Of a stretch of 64,000 nucleotides of DNA, positions 33,423 through 44,742 are shown piece by piece. The stretch's first letter is position 1. Each line of letters begins with the position of its first letter. The DNA is from Plantago ovata (lineage: Eukaryota > Streptophyta > Magnoliopsida > Lamiales > Plantaginaceae). Position numbers and translations under genes: made by a program. Where the stretch lies: contig CM051457.1 in the NCBI GenBank assembly GCA_028274465.1, forward strand, positions 72,328,496-72,392,495, written 5' to 3'. Below the pieces are notes generated by a model. The model worked only from the letters and a program-made list of their open reading frames with translations, ran no database searches and was not told the origin of the DNA.

Positions 33423-33587
33423 TGATAGGAAACTTGTAATTTTGATGAGCAATTTACCATGCTAAATTAAGGAAAGTCCAGTAACTAGTACTCAGGTCCA
33501 TAGGAATTTTAGAGTTTTAAGGACATTGTAAAAGAGGAACGCTTGCTGATGACTTAGTTAGGTGCCAGATAAGTTATTTCTTTAGCG

Positions 33588-33737
33588 TATGATGTATTTT
33601 ATTTTCTGAGAAGAAAATAACTTATTGATGCTTAGCTTATGATGTATTTTATTTTCTGAGAAGAAAATAACTTATTGATGCTTAGCTTATGATGTATCTT
33701 ATTTTCTGAGAAGAAAATAACCTATTGAAGCATTTGC
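33588..33737 (+). repeat. Three 50-bp tandem repeats with an internal hairpin
   Basis: Units start at 33588, 33638 and 33688 with tatgatgta. Each holds TTATTTTCT-GAGA-AGAAAATAA-type 9-bp arms. The 3' LTR keeps the array at about 56308-56457. It lies far upstream of the TATA box, so an enhancer-like role is possible but not shown. Confidence 0.9.
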
Positions 33738-34207
33738 TGAAGATATATTTTGTTTATTATAAACAATTTATTGTAGCAAATAGAAATCGCTCAGAATCTT
33801 GAAGACTTTTGAAGATCTGAAGACTTGAAGATTTGAAGATCTGAAGACTAGAAGATTGCTGAAGACTGGTATCTACAAAGGCACGTGTTGTTCAGAAAGT
33901 GGAATGTTCAGCAAACAGCATTGCATAAGTGAAAATCTGAAAGACAGAGTAGGTTGTGCTTGCTGAAACTGAGACTGACCACTTGCTGATAAACATAAGT
34001 GACCTCTTGCTGAATGTACGTGAATTTGCGCTCCAATGTTACTGTTTGAATTCTATTCAAATGTGCATTTAATGCAAAGCTTACACACGAAGGACATGAA
34101 GACTAGAAGACAAACAAAGTCGCTGCTGAAAGTACAAAAGCAAGATAGTGACATGTTAAGGAACAAAAGCCTTAGGATTTGAAATTGAAACGGCTCCTTA
34201 CTTGCAC

Positions 34208-34215
34208 TATAAATA
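34208..34215 (+). promoter_or_regulatory. TATA box of the SIRE-like 5' LTR
   Basis: cactataaatagagg is a canonical plant TATA context. The 34 bases 34187-34220 that contain it are absent from the 3' LTR. Confidence 0.75.
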
Positions 34216-35120
34216 GAGGTCATCCGGCAAAGAGTTGAAGTGTGTCAACAACGTGATCAAACTCTCACTTGTGCTTAAAATTCACAAACCTTCAAACACT
34301 CTTACTGCCATTGATCCGTTCCAAGACTTAAAGCTTGAAAAAGCTACTTGTGAAGAAGTAGAACAAACTCGGCTAAGAAATTAGTTAAGTATTCTTTCTT
34401 TCGAACAAGAACAAGTCTTGACACCAGAAACAATCAAACTTGTTTACTGCAAAGTATTCCAAGTTGTGTTTCTTAGATTACTTGTTGTAACTGAATAAGT
34501 TATAATTAATTCATCTTACCCCAAAACTCTCTAACTGAAAATACACCCTTTCAGGCGTGATATTCAGGGGGGACTTAATCGAGCATAGTTTTTCTGATTA
34601 AAAGTACCAAGTTTGGTGGAGAACAAGGTTGAGTTCTCTAGTTTAGGTTGGAGACAAAGCAAGTGTGCTTTGGTTTCTGTTGAATCGCTTTAGATAGGAG
34701 ATTGTAAGGAACCTCAATCATATCTTAGTGGATTCAGTCCTAGAAAGGACGAAGTGGATTAGTTGAGAGATTACGCCACTCTCAGATACCAGTATAAAAG
34801 TGTTTGTGTGATTTACTTACTGTATTTAGCTTTCAGCAAATTATATCTGTCTGTACACAGTCCCTCACCTCACTTGCTGAAACCTTTACTTGCTGAAAAA
34901 GTACTTATTGTTTCAAAGACTTCCGCTCTCTGATTTTAAGTATCAGCAAACCAAGCTACTGTAAAGTAACTTACGCTTGCTGAGAAAGTTAAGTATCAGC
35001 AAACTCATTACTGAAAATTAATAAGTACTTGCTGAGAAAGTTTTAAACGACGAAAGTTTGAAAAGACTATTCACCCCCCCCCCCTCTAGTCTTTTCTTGT
35101 TGTTTAAAGGGACCAACAAG

Positions 35121-35132
35121 TGGTATCAGAGC
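35121..35132 (+). promoter_or_regulatory. Primer-binding site of the SIRE-like element
   Basis: TGGTATCAGAGC, two bases after the 5' LTR, the standard initiator tRNA-Met primer match of plant copia elements. Confidence 0.93.
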
Positions 35133-35230
35133 AGGAGGTTCTTTAGCCTTCTGCACTGAACCTAGATCCCCTTAAGTGCTTTCCGTAAATCACTCTCACT
35201 TGATCAGTTTGGTAGTGCTCTGCTGACAGG

Positions 35231-37348
35231 ATGTCTTTAGGAGATGCTCCTTTGCTGAAGCTGGAAAATTACGAGAAATGGCGAAACAACATGATGCTAC
35301 ATCTTGAGGCCATTAGTGATGAGATGGTAACCGTCATTAATGATGGACCTATCAAGATCACTAAGATTGAAAGGAGTTTCCCTCACAAGACCACTGAAGC
35401 TGGGAAGGAAACCATCCTTGGCGAACCATCAGATACTGTTGTGCCAAAACCAAGAGAGGAATGGACTTCTGACGAAGCTAAGAGATTCCGTCTTGATGGC
35501 CAAGCAAGAAATATCATCATCAGATCAACTCCGGATACCATACAGTGCAAACTGTGGGGTGCTAAGACTGCAAAGGAGGCTTGGAAAATGGTTCAAGATC
35601 TTTGTGCTGGATCTGACAAGACCAAGGAAAACAAACTTGAAGTACTTAAGCTAAAGTTTCAAAACTTTAAGCAAGGTGCAAACGAGTCACTGGAAGACTT
35701 GGACTTCAGATTCACAACTCTTGTTAGTGAAATGGCAGCATTGGGTGTTGGAAACCTCTACTCAGATTTTGAGAAAGTAAAAACTATCATCAGATGTCTG
35801 AATCAAGAATGGATCCACACTCAGAATTTCTATTATAATCAAGGAATGCCAGACATTACACCAACAGAGTTGTTCTCTCATCTTGCTACTGTCAACTATG
35901 AGACAAAGCAAAGAGAAAATGTGTTTGCTGAAAAATCGCAAAACATTGCTCTTGCTGCAAAGCCGTCATCTTCTGAAAAGAAGAATGATAAAGAGCCAGC
36001 TGATGAAAATGCTTTAGTTGTTAAAAACATGAAGAAATTCATCAGTAAGGAACTTGAAAGGCGAAAAGCAAAAGAGAAGCTGAAAAAGCATCTTGGTAAC
36101 AACTACCATAAGTACAAGAATGATACTAGCTTGCTGAACAAGCAAGCTCAGCAAGCTACATCATCAGAAGAGCCAGCAGTTGGAAATGATCTATGTTTTT
36201 ACTGCAAAAAGCCTGGACACTTCAAAGCTAATTGCCCTTTGCTGAAAGGCAAATCTGCTGAAAAGAAGAAGAAGTTCAAAAGAGCTTTTATTGCTGAAGA
36301 AAAGAAGAAGCTTCAAGCAAAAATCGATGCATTGTGCATTGATACTAGCTCCGAAGACAGTGAGGATGAAAGTTCAGACACCGACGATGAAGAATCCACT
36401 CTAGACGTGGAGATTGGCAAGGAAGTTTGTGGAATAGCTATGGAAGCTTATCCAGATGTGTCTAACTACGAATTCTGCCTCATGGCTGGTCAGGTAAACA
36501 ACTCTACCTCTGACTCAGACTCAGAAAGTGAAGACGAGATTGACCTTGACAAGATTCAAGGAGAAATTGAAAGATTTGAGAATACTGTCAGCAAACAGCA
36601 AGAGAGACTACAACTTGCTGAAACTCTGACCAAGCAGACTACTGAAAAGTACGTTTTGCTGAAGGAAGAGACAGAAGAAAAAGATGCTGAAATAAGGCGT
36701 CTTAAGAAGTTGATTGCTGAGGCTGCAGAGAAAAATTCTCAAATGGCATTAGAATTGGAAGAGTATCAGTCCTCAATTCTAAAGTTACTTTCTGAAATCC
36801 AAGAAATGAAAAAGATGAAAGTCAATTTCAAATCTTATGTGGATGCAAGTAATACACTGACTGAACTAAACTCTTATCTGAGAGATCCATCTCAGAAAGA
36901 AGGTTTAGGAGCAACGTGCGAAGGTGATAACGTAGAAATCTTGAGAAAAGATAAATCACCTATCTCCTTTGTACGTGCTACTGATAGTAGTCCACCAGTA
37001 ATCTATCAGTTTGGTCAAACTAAGGTTGCTGAAACATGCAATCAAGTACCTATGACCATAAAGCACGCTGTTGCAACTCAAAGTAACAAGACTTTAAAAG
37101 GAAAACAGGTTGCTGAAAAGCAAACTAGAAAGAAGAAGAATGCTGTGAAGCATTCCACCAAACAAGTTGCTGGAAAGCAAGTTGTTAAGACTAAAGGCAA
37201 GATTACTAAAAGTAATCAGAAGTCCTTTGCTGACAAACCCGAATCAAGTAAGGTTGCTGAAGCTAAAGCTCAGCATTCTCCAAAGAGTGGACTCGGTTTC
37301 AAAACCAAGCAAAGTCAACTCTTTCATGAGTATAAGCAAAGTCAGTAA
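35231..37348 (+). CDS. Gag of the SIRE-like element
   Basis: A 705-codon frame beginning MSLGDAPLLKLENYEKW, about 100 bp after the PBS. Residues 1-240 form the copia gag domain (EAWKMVQDLCAGSDKTKENKL). A CCHC zinc knuckle CFYCKKPGHFKANC starts at residue 322 with perfect spacing. An acidic stretch follows, then a probable coiled coil (about 440-540), then a Lys-rich tail. It would form the particle and bind RNA. The frame ends TAA at 37346-37348; the DNA beyond continues in Lys/Ser-rich style with stops, so gag-pol was probably once continuous. It is the best preserved gag in the window. Confidence 0.92.
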   Translation: MSLGDAPLLKLENYEKWRNNMMLHLEAISDEMVTVINDGPIKITKIERSFPHKTTEAGKETILGEPSDTVVPKPREEWTSDEAKRFRLDGQARNIIIRSTPDTIQCKLWGAKTAKEAWKMVQDLCAGSDKTKENKLEVLKLKFQNFKQGANESLEDLDFRFTTLVSEMAALGVGNLYSDFEKVKTIIRCLNQEWIHTQNFYYNQGMPDITPTELFSHLATVNYETKQRENVFAEKSQNIALAAKPSSSEKKNDKEPADENALVVKNMKKFISKELERRKAKEKLKKHLGNNYHKYKNDTSLLNKQAQQATSSEEPAVGNDLCFYCKKPGHFKANCPLLKGKSAEKKKKFKRAFIAEEKKKLQAKIDALCIDTSSEDSEDESSDTDDEESTLDVEIGKEVCGIAMEAYPDVSNYEFCLMAGQVNNSTSDSDSESEDEIDLDKIQGEIERFENTVSKQQERLQLAETLTKQTTEKYVLLKEETEEKDAEIRRLKKLIAEAAEKNSQMALELEEYQSSILKLLSEIQEMKKMKVNFKSYVDASNTLTELNSYLRDPSQKEGLGATCEGDNVEILRKDKSPISFVRATDSSPPVIYQFGQTKVAETCNQVPMTIKHAVATQSNKTLKGKQVAEKQTRKKKNAVKHSTKQVAGKQVVKTKGKITKSNQKSFADKPESSKVAEAKAQHSPKSGLGFKTKQSQLFHEYKQSQ

Positions 37349-38290
37349 TGATACTTCAAAGAGATGAACAAAACCAAGTCTAAGAGTTCTGAAAAGACTC
37401 CCAATGCTAGGACTAGAAGGAACCTTGCTAGAAAAGAACTTACTAAAAAGTATGTTCAGCAAAAAGGTCAATAGAGCAAGACACCACATCAGAAAGTGGA
37501 TTTGACCAACACGAGTCAAAAGTCTTTCAGCTCAAAACCTCCTAGTTCCTCACCAAGTAGAAAACAAGTCAAAGTTGAAAAACTTCAGACTTGGGTTTCC
37601 ACTGGACGCATTCTTGAACATGTTAATGGACATCCATCATTAGATAATTAACTTGTTTGCTCTCGATTGTGCAGACTGCAGCCACGGAGACAAACGATGC
37701 AATCTGGCACTTTGATAGGGGTTGCGGAAAGCACATGACGGGCAACAAGAATAACCTTATAAACTATAGACGGTGGTCTAAAGGTCCAACAATAAGGTTT
37801 ACTGGTGGAGGCTCCGGATCTACAAAAGGCTATGGTGATGTGAAATTAGGATGCATAACCATTTCTGGAGTTCTTTATGTCAAAATTCTTAAGTTTAACC
37901 TTTTCAGCATGAGTCAATTTGCTGACAAAGGATACTTCATCGAAATTAAAAGTGATGAATGTAAACTTGTAGATTTTGAGACTAAAAGGTTATAATGATT
38001 GCAAGAAGATCAGGAGGCTTGTACACCGTTGATTGGTCTTCAGCAAACGTTGAAAAATGCCTTGTCTCAGATCATGATTGCCTTGCTGAAAAATCATGGT
38101 TGTGGCATAAACGAACAAGTCATCTAAACTTCAAGACGCTGAATAAGCTGTCTAAAAAGGCACTTGTAGTTGGATTACCTAGGGTTACTTTTTAGAAGGA
38201 TGGTGTTTGCAATGCATGTCAGCAAGGAAAGCAAACCAAATCTTCTTTCAAGAACAAGGCAGTACCGTCAGCTACAAAACCTTTACAACT
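37349..38290 (+). pseudogene. Protease and gag-pre-integrase region of the SIRE-like element
   Basis: 37657-37995 reads AIWHFDRGCGKHMTGNKNNL. Copia proteases have D-S/T-G here; this copy has DRG. The frame continues with GYGDVKLGCITISGVLYV and FNLFSMSQFADKGY. 37995-38195 holds the integrase zinc domain start, LWHKRTSHLNFKTLNKLSKK, where the second His follows normally. A stop at 38193-38195 and frame breaks split it from the following integrase frame. Confidence 0.88.
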
Positions 38291-38291
38291 C

Positions 38292-40985
38292 TTGCACATG
38301 GACTTGTTTGAATCTTCTTCAACAAGCTATGCTGGTAAGAAGTATGGTCTAGTCGTGGTAGATGACTATTCAAGATTCTCTTGGGTAGTATTCATCAAGC
38401 ACAAATCTGAAACCAAGACTGAAATACCTAACTTGCTGAATAAGCTTGAAGTCATGAAAAATGACAAGGTAAAAGTCATAAGGACAGACCATGGTACTGA
38501 GTTTGTAAACCAGTACATAACTGAATATTGTACCTTAAAAGGTATTCAACATCAGTTATCCTCAGTAAGAACACCACAGCAAAATGGTGTTGCTGAACGG
38601 AAGAATCATACCCTGAAAGAAGCCTCAAGAACAATGCTTGCTGACACTGAAATAAGTGAGGCTTATTGGGTTGAAGAGATTAATACAGCCTGCTATACTC
38701 AAAACAGATGTCTGATTACTAAGGAATACAACAAAACTCCTTATGAATTGTTTGTTGGAAGACCTCCTAACATCACTCATCTAAGAGTATTTGGTTGCAA
38801 GTGCTTCGTTCTTAACAATGGTAGAGAATACCTTAGAACATTTCAACCAAAGGCAGACGAAGCGATATTTCTTGGCTACTCCTTGCACAGTAAAGCTTAT
38901 AGAGTTTACAACAAAAAGGCACAAAAGATTGAAGAATCTGTGCATGTTGTATTCTACGAAAAGTCACAAGGTGTGCCTGCTGAAGAAGAAATATCAGAAT
39001 GTATGAAAAAGCTAATCATACACGAGCAAAGAACTGAATCTGATGTTAGGCAAATCAAGTCAATTGAACTAAATGATGATTCTGACAATGACTCTCCTCC
39101 CCCAAGTCATGACAAGATAAATATAGTTCACGACAAAGAATTTCCAGCAAAAGATGCGGTTGCTCCGGAAGTTGCTGAAATTACGCAATCTCTAGTGCCT
39201 GCTGATGAAATACCTCAATCCAGCAATGCTGAACAAGCAGTTGCTGACGAACAAATCTCAGCAGAGACACAAATTCCCAGTAGTACTGAACAAGTACATA
39301 CTGAAGAGTCACATGCTGATGAGCAAACATATCCTGATCCAACAAACAGGAAACCTGTTAATAAATGGATTAGAGATCATCCTTCTACGGATATGATTGG
39401 CGATATTAATAAACGCCAAGTGACTAGATCCAAAGCTACTCAAGGACTTGCTGAAGAAGCAACTGTCGTAGAAGTAGAATCTTTATTCTCTTGCTTTGTT
39501 TCAGAAATTGAACCTAAAACCATAGAAGAAGCTTTGAAGCATTCTGAATGGATAAAGGCAATGCAAGAAGAATTGGATCAATTTGAAAGGAACAAAGTCT
39601 GGAAACTTGTGCCACTTGTTGAGGATAAGAAAGCTATTGGTACAAAGTGGGTGTTCAGAAACAAGCTGAGCGAGTCTGGTGAAGTAACAAGAAATAAAGC
39701 ACGCTTAGTTGCTCAAGGTTATTGTCTGACTGAAGGATTGGACTATGATGAGTCTTACGCTGCAGTTGCAAGATTGGATGCAATTAGGCTTTTCTTGGCC
39801 TTTGCTGCTCACAATGACTTCATTGTTTACCAAATGGATGTTAAAAGTGCATTCTTAAATGGTGAACTTGCTGAAGAAGTTTACCTAGAACAACCCCCTG
39901 GCTTTGAACTTCCCTCAGAAACCAAGATGGTATATAAGCTTCAGAAAGCTGTATATGGTCTAAAGCAAGCACCAAGAGCATGGTATGACATCTTGGCTAA
40001 GTTCTTGCTGGAAAATGGTTTCAAGAAAGGTGAAGTTGACAAAACATTATTTACCATGAACCATGATGGTAAAATAATCTTAGTTCAAATTTATGTGGAT
40101 GACAAAAAGTTTGAAATGAGTATGATGGGAAAATTGAATTATTTCCTAGGATTGCAAGTCAAGCAACTCAAAGATGGAATATTCATAAATCAAGCAAAGC
40201 ATGCGAAAGAAATGCTCATAAAGTTTAGGATCAAAGTGGATGAAACACCTGAAAAGATCCCTATGAGTGTTGGCACAAAATTGGACTATACTAAAGAGGA
40301 CAAAAGTGTTGAAGAACACAAGTATAGGAAGCTCATTGGTTCCTTGTTGTATCTAACAGCAAGTAGACCTGACATTCAGTATGTTGTTTGTGTGTGTGCA
40401 AGATTCCAATCTGATCCAAGAGAATCACACTACAAAAAGGCAATCAAGATACTGAAATATGTTAAAGGGACAGTCAATGTTGGATTATGGTATCCTAAAG
40501 ATTCTGGACATGAATTGGTTGGCTATTCTGATGCTGATCATGGTGGATCAACTCTTGATAGAAAAAGTACCTCTGGAACTTGTCAGTTTTTGGGTACTAG
40601 ATTAATATCATGGTTCAGCAAGAAGCAAACTTGTGTCGCCAATTCATCTACTGAATCTGAATACATTGCAGCTGGTTGTTGCACAGCTCAAATCCTATGG
40701 ATTCAGCAACAATTAAGAGATTATGGTATTTCTGCAAAGAAAACACCAATCTTTTGTGATAATACAAGTGCTATTGCAATTACGCAAAATCCTAAGTTTC
40801 ACTCTAGGACCAAGCACATTGATATTAGACATCATTTCATTAGAGATCATGTGGAAAAAGGTGATATTGAGGTTGTGAAAGTAGGCACTGAAGATCAGCT
40901 TGCTGACATCTTTACCAAGCCCCTACCGGATAATAGGTTCGCAATGCTAAGGTATAACCTTGGATTGATTGAACTACCTCAATAA
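38292..40985 (+). CDS. Integrase-RT-RNase H of the SIRE-like element
   Basis: 897 intact codons. Integrase core: [25 protein letters not shown] and [15 protein letters not shown], with D, D and E present. A variable linker (about residues 240-390) is rich in Ala-Glu. [55 protein letters not shown] and YVDD at residues 601-604. YVDD is followed at once by [19 protein letters not shown]. Relatives have about 20 residues between these, so an in-frame deletion removed part of the palm. RNase [52 protein letters not shown]. It ends at 40985. Confidence 0.93.
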   Translation: MHMDLFESSSTSYAGKKYGLVVVDDYSRFSWVVFIKHKSETKTEIPNLLNKLEVMKNDKVKVIRTDHGTEFVNQYITEYCTLKGIQHQLSSVRTPQQNGVAERKNHTLKEASRTMLADTEISEAYWVEEINTACYTQNRCLITKEYNKTPYELFVGRPPNITHLRVFGCKCFVLNNGREYLRTFQPKADEAIFLGYSLHSKAYRVYNKKAQKIEESVHVVFYEKSQGVPAEEEISECMKKLIIHEQRTESDVRQIKSIELNDDSDNDSPPPSHDKINIVHDKEFPAKDAVAPEVAEITQSLVPADEIPQSSNAEQAVADEQISAETQIPSSTEQVHTEESHADEQTYPDPTNRKPVNKWIRDHPSTDMIGDINKRQVTRSKATQGLAEEATVVEVESLFSCFVSEIEPKTIEEALKHSEWIKAMQEELDQFERNKVWKLVPLVEDKKAIGTKWVFRNKLSESGEVTRNKARLVAQGYCLTEGLDYDESYAAVARLDAIRLFLAFAAHNDFIVYQMDVKSAFLNGELAEEVYLEQPPGFELPSETKMVYKLQKAVYGLKQAPRAWYDILAKFLLENGFKKGEVDKTLFTMNHDGKIILVQIYVDDKKFEMSMMGKLNYFLGLQVKQLKDGIFINQAKHAKEMLIKFRIKVDETPEKIPMSVGTKLDYTKEDKSVEEHKYRKLIGSLLYLTASRPDIQYVVCVCARFQSDPRESHYKKAIKILKYVKGTVNVGLWYPKDSGHELVGYSDADHGGSTLDRKSTSGTCQFLGTRLISWFSKKQTCVANSSTESEYIAAGCCTAQILWIQQQLRDYGISAKKTPIFCDNTSAIAITQNPKFHSRTKHIDIRHHFIRDHVEKGDIEVVKVGTEDQLADIFTKPLPDNRFAMLRYNLGLIELPQ

Positions 40986-41004
40986 AGGATACACTTGGCA
41001 GAAT

Positions 41005-41205
41005 GCTGAAACAGGTATTCAGCAAGCCAAAGTATTCCTGTCCAAAAGACAAAGTCACTGATTTCTTCTAAGAAATGATAAGTCACTACATGATTGCTGA
41101 AACAGGCATTTAGCAAGTAATTCCTCAAAACGGGTATTTGTTGGGAAACTTGATCACTTGCTGAGACAGGCACTCAGTAAGAGAAAGAAATTAAGGATTG
41201 CTGAG
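41005..41205 (+). repeat. CTGAAACAGGTATTCAG-type repeats after pol, left half
   Basis: Short units with CTGA...TCAG ends: 41005-41026, 41096-41117 and 41161-41180, plus the half unit cut by element D (ctgag, 41201-41205). The series resumes at 49886. The stretch has no gene. Confidence 0.8.
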
Positions 41206-42480
41206 TGATGAATGTGTATTTTACACTTTCATTCGAGTCTTTTTCACCTATTTTAGCTATCCTCTATGTTATTTAGCTATGTTTTAGTACATTTTATTAG
41301 AATAGTGTCACGTTTCCCTTTAGATTTTATTTTACAGGTTTTGGTTGAAATTCGGAGATTTACGGGCAATTATATTGAAGTCTACAAGGAATTGGTGTTC
41401 CAGAAGCATATTTGGAGCATCTGAAGGTTTCCGGATAGGATTTGGAGTCTAGGGGTCGAATCTGGAGGTTAGAAGGCCATTAGAAGTCTGAAACCGAGTC
41501 CGAAAAGGTGAAGAAATCCAAATCCGCGTCGAAAAATGGGGAAATTCCGCGAAATACTGGGGGGCGAACCGCCCCAGCACTCGGGCGAACCGCCCCAAAA
41601 GAATTTCGGGCCTATATATAGTTGCGAGGTTTCTCTCCGAAAATCATATCTTTCCAAGCCTACTTTCTCACCTCTCTCTATAGTTTTAGGGAGGAACTTC
41701 CCGAGGCCTGTCCTGGGAGTTCCGTAGCTTAGGGGATACTTTTTCATAGCAGATTGGAGCGCGTAGGATCGCAATCATCCGGAGATTGACAACCTTCGGT
41801 AACTTTGTATATTACAGTTTTTATCTACTTATTTTATTCTTCTTTCAATATGTTTTCTTCTATGATTGCTATTGATTGCATGCCTATTATGAGTAGCTAA
41901 ACTTATCGTTGGTGGTAGTATGTGAATTCTTAGCGAGGGAAGATAATCATGCTAATGGCTATATCGCGCATTATACTCCGTGTCATTGCTTTATTTCGTT
42001 GATCAGTTGCAACCAAAATTCTCGTATGTTGTATTGATTATTATGCACACTTGGACACTTGTCAACCAATCAGACCAATTATCTTCGTAGTGTTGAATAA
42101 TTACGGAACACATTAGGACGTTAGTTGTTGATGAGTCAGACCCATACTATCTTCGTAGTGCTTAATACTTGCAACAAGGACACAAGATTGATTCAAAGAT
42201 CTCTATGCAAGACCGAGGAATTTATGCATGATTATCAACCCATTATGTTAAGAAGGACCATACTATCACCAATCTCCATTATCTGCTTTAAAACCCCTAT
42301 TGCTTTCTATCTGCTGTTTTATATTCTTAATTAGATTTGATAAAGCTAGTATAGTCCTGACAGAACGACACTCGAGTCATTCTACTACTACACTACGGTT
42401 TTCGTTGTAGTTGTGGATTGCCTTTGGCTAAATGACAAATTTATTTGCTGAATTAGAATCTGACAAATTCCCGTTCATCA
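41206..42480 (+). repeat. 5' LTR of element D
   Basis: 1275 bp, TGATGAATG to GTTCATCA. It has two palindrome units, GGGGCGAACCGCCCC at 41561-41575 and cgggcgaaccgcccc at 41582-41596, then ctatatatag at 41612-41621. The 3' LTR has only one unit; that 21-bp difference accounts for much of the length gap. Confidence 0.93.
41561..41621 (+). promoter_or_regulatory. Palindrome pair and TATA box in the 5' LTR of D
   Basis: Two GGGGCGAACCGCCCC-type hairpins, then TATA about 15 bp later. The layout is the same as in the LTRs of B and C. Likely the promoter core; the role of the palindromes is unproven. Confidence 0.7.
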
Positions 42481-42483
42481 AAT

Positions 42484-42500
42484 TGGCGCCGTTGCCGGGG
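42484..42500 (+). promoter_or_regulatory. Primer-binding site, tRNA-Asp type, element D
   Basis: TGGCGCCGTTGCCGGGG three bases inside the 5' LTR, identical to B and C. Confidence 0.93.
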
Positions 42501-42643
42501 ACCATACTCCTTTTTTCTATTTAATTTGTTTATATTTACAGCTTTAGATTCCTAATTCTTTTAGTTTTAGTTTTCCTTTTTAATCTCTCTCTGCTTTCCT
42601 AGTTTGTTTCTAATCACCTTTCCTAGTCTGTCACAGATAGTGT

Positions 42644-44068
42644 ATGCCGCATACACGTTCTGCAGGAATACCGCTTGCTGATTCAATTGCTGAGATCGAT
42701 AGAGTCTACCACCAAAGAAGGCGACTCCTTTTCAAGGAAATCGACGGAATGGCAGAAGCTAGACCACTGAAGGCATGGGTACAACCCAGCAAGGATCGTA
42801 TGAGGGGACCGGCGATTGTTCTTTCACCTGCAACCCGAGATCTGGAGATCAAGAACCAAGCATTCCAACAACTTCCGAGGTTCTATGGCTTATCAAGGGA
42901 AGATGTGATGGGGTACTTGAACGATATCGATGATTTCGTCAACCAACTCCCACGACCCGGAGCTGACATAACAACGGATGAGTTGAGGATGAAGGTTTTT
43001 GCTATGGGACTTGGCGACAGAGCCAAGTCATGGCTGAGCTCTCTTCCAGCAGGCTCGCTGGACACTTGGGAAAAGGTTTTTTCAGCTTTCATGGAGAAAT
43101 ACTTCCCACACACTCTGACTACCGCGCTTAAGGCGCAGATCACTGGATTCAAGCAAGACTATGATGAGACCATCTACACCGCATTCGAGAGATTCCAAGA
43201 TCTCACGAACAAGTGCCCTCACCATGGTTTTGAACTCTCTGACTTAGTCCAACACTTCTACAATGGACTAACCTTCGAGAACCAATAAGTGGTGGATTTC
43301 CAATGCCGAGGCAATATTTGGGAGGAAACCACAGAAGCCGTCTGGGCTGTTTTCGAAAGGCTTGCTAAGGGTTCGCAGTTCAAGGATCCAAGAGCAATGG
43401 TTAGGAGACGTGGACCTGAAGCTCCACCGACTCAAGAAGCCCCTATGTACAGGGGGAATGGGGATCAATTCGAATGCTTTACCAACGAATTGAAGCAAGT
43501 CCTCAAGAGCGCCACCGGAACAACTGTTTCGAACGAAGTATGCCGAATATGCAAGAACTATGGGCATGGAGCTCATAGGTGTAGATCGGAGTTGGCATAC
43601 GATGATGGCAACTGGGCTCGAGGAGGCGAAGAAGAAGCCTTTGCTACGGAGTTTGGTACTCAAGAAGTTAGCTACGGACAAGACGGTAGGAATCCTCGAG
43701 GTGGATTCTGGAGAAGAGGATACCGTAACAATCAAGGATATGCAACGGCTAACCAAACTTATGGACCTAACCAAGACCGTAGTAGGCTGAACTATGGTAA
43801 TGATCACTGCGAAAACCCCGCTCCGAAAGAGCCACCAAAGTCGAAGACGGCTCTACTGATGGAGAACTTGCAGAAGATGGTTGATCACACACAAAGTTTT
43901 CTCAAACGGTATGAAGAAGATTCCGAGAAGACTAGGGCAAGGCTCGATAGGTTGGAAGAGAGCACTAGGCTTGCCCATCAAAAGATGCAAGAGTTGATCG
44001 ACCAGGAGCAAGTATGGAACAAGGCAAACTGCCTAGCAACACTGAGAAGTCATTGTCCATTAACTTAG
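42644..44068 (+). pseudogene. Gag of element D (one in-frame stop)
   Basis: Starts MPHTRSAGIPLADS about 140 bp after the PBS. The gag core (MGLGDRAKSWLSSLPAGS, then KCPHHGFELSDLVQHFYNGL) is the classical Athila/gypsy gag pattern and differs strongly from gag of B and C. A TAA at 43286-43288 interrupts the frame, which continues unchanged to 44068. A perfect CCHC knuckle CRICKNYGHGAHRC starts at residue 300 counting through the stop; B and C have none that I can see. A Gly/Arg-rich stretch and a possible coiled coil follow. Single-stop damage suggests a young copy. Confidence 0.9.
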
Positions 44069-44742
44069 TGGGTGATCTACCTGTTGAAATCACCATCAAG
44101 AAGGTTACTAAATGCGAGAGTTGCAAGAGGGACCTACCTCCACAAGCCGAAGAAGAAGGAAAGTACCTTGGTACCAACAAGAGTGAAGAGGAGCAAGAGG
44201 ATCCCGAGCCACTCCCTCAAAGTTTCGATATTAAGGTCGGGATTGGGGAGCTTGAAGATGTCCGAGCCACACTAGACACTGGATCCTACTCTAATGTGCT
44301 CCCTTTGAACGTTTTCGAGAAGAGTAACCTTGGAGAACTAACTGTGCATAAGGCTATTGTGCAACTGGCGGATGGATCCCTTGTGAAACCCGAAGGCGTT
44401 GTGAAGAATGTATTAGTCAAAATTGGTGAAGCCTTTGTCCACACCGATTTTGTAATTATGCCAGCATCAGCACCAGGAACGGGGGATGTCATACTCTTAG
44501 GACGAACATTCTTGACTAAAATACGCTCAGTGATGGACATCTACCAAAGGACTTGCACTATCGAAGTGGATGGCAAGCAACATGTGTTGCAAGCCATATC
44601 TAATCCACCTGATCCACCCGATACTTCTAACACTATTGATTACAGTGGTCTTAACGTTTATGTTCACTCTTATTCACAGGATCAAAGCACGGGAAGGAGA
44701 ATCATGAAGGGGAAGTCTAGTACCCTCAGAAGGAAAAGATAG
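44014..44742 (+). CDS. Aspartic protease of element D
   Basis: A 242-codon frame overlapping the gag end by about 55 bp in another frame. It has a CX2C pair (CESCKRDLPP), an acidic spacer, then the retropepsin: LDTGSYSNVLP with the catalytic DTG at residues 88-90, and GDVILLGRTFL as the second conserved half. After the protease the frame ends with a basic tail (STLRRKR). No RT follows, so the polyprotein stops here by design or by old deletion. The frame change relative to gag could be a frameshift site or decay. Confidence 0.88.
   Translation: MEQGKLPSNTEKSLSINLVGDLPVEITIKKVTKCESCKRDLPPQAEEEGKYLGTNKSEEEQEDPEPLPQSFDIKVGIGELEDVRATLDTGSYSNVLPLNVFEKSNLGELTVHKAIVQLADGSLVKPEGVVKNVLVKIGEAFVHTDFVIMPASAPGTGDVILLGRTFLTKIRSVMDIYQRTCTIEVDGKQHVLQAISNPPDPPDTSNTIDYSGLNVYVHSYSQDQSTGRRIMKGKSSTLRRKR

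Larger units (their letters stand above)
33423..35118 (+). repeat. 5' LTR of the SIRE-like element
   Basis: 1696 bp, TGATAGGAAAC to GACCAACA (the partner starts TGTTAGG). It includes a 50-bp tandem repeat, a GAAGA-rich stretch (about 33800-33865), a TATA box (tataaata, 34208-34215), and a run of C near 35075 before ctctagtctttt. Many TTGCTGAA octamers are scattered through it. Confidence 0.93.

Noticed and set aside
35068..35090. Run of C near the SIRE-like LTR end as an assembly error
   Set aside because: The same run occurs in the 3' LTR near 57760, so it is a real LTR feature, though its exact length is uncertain.
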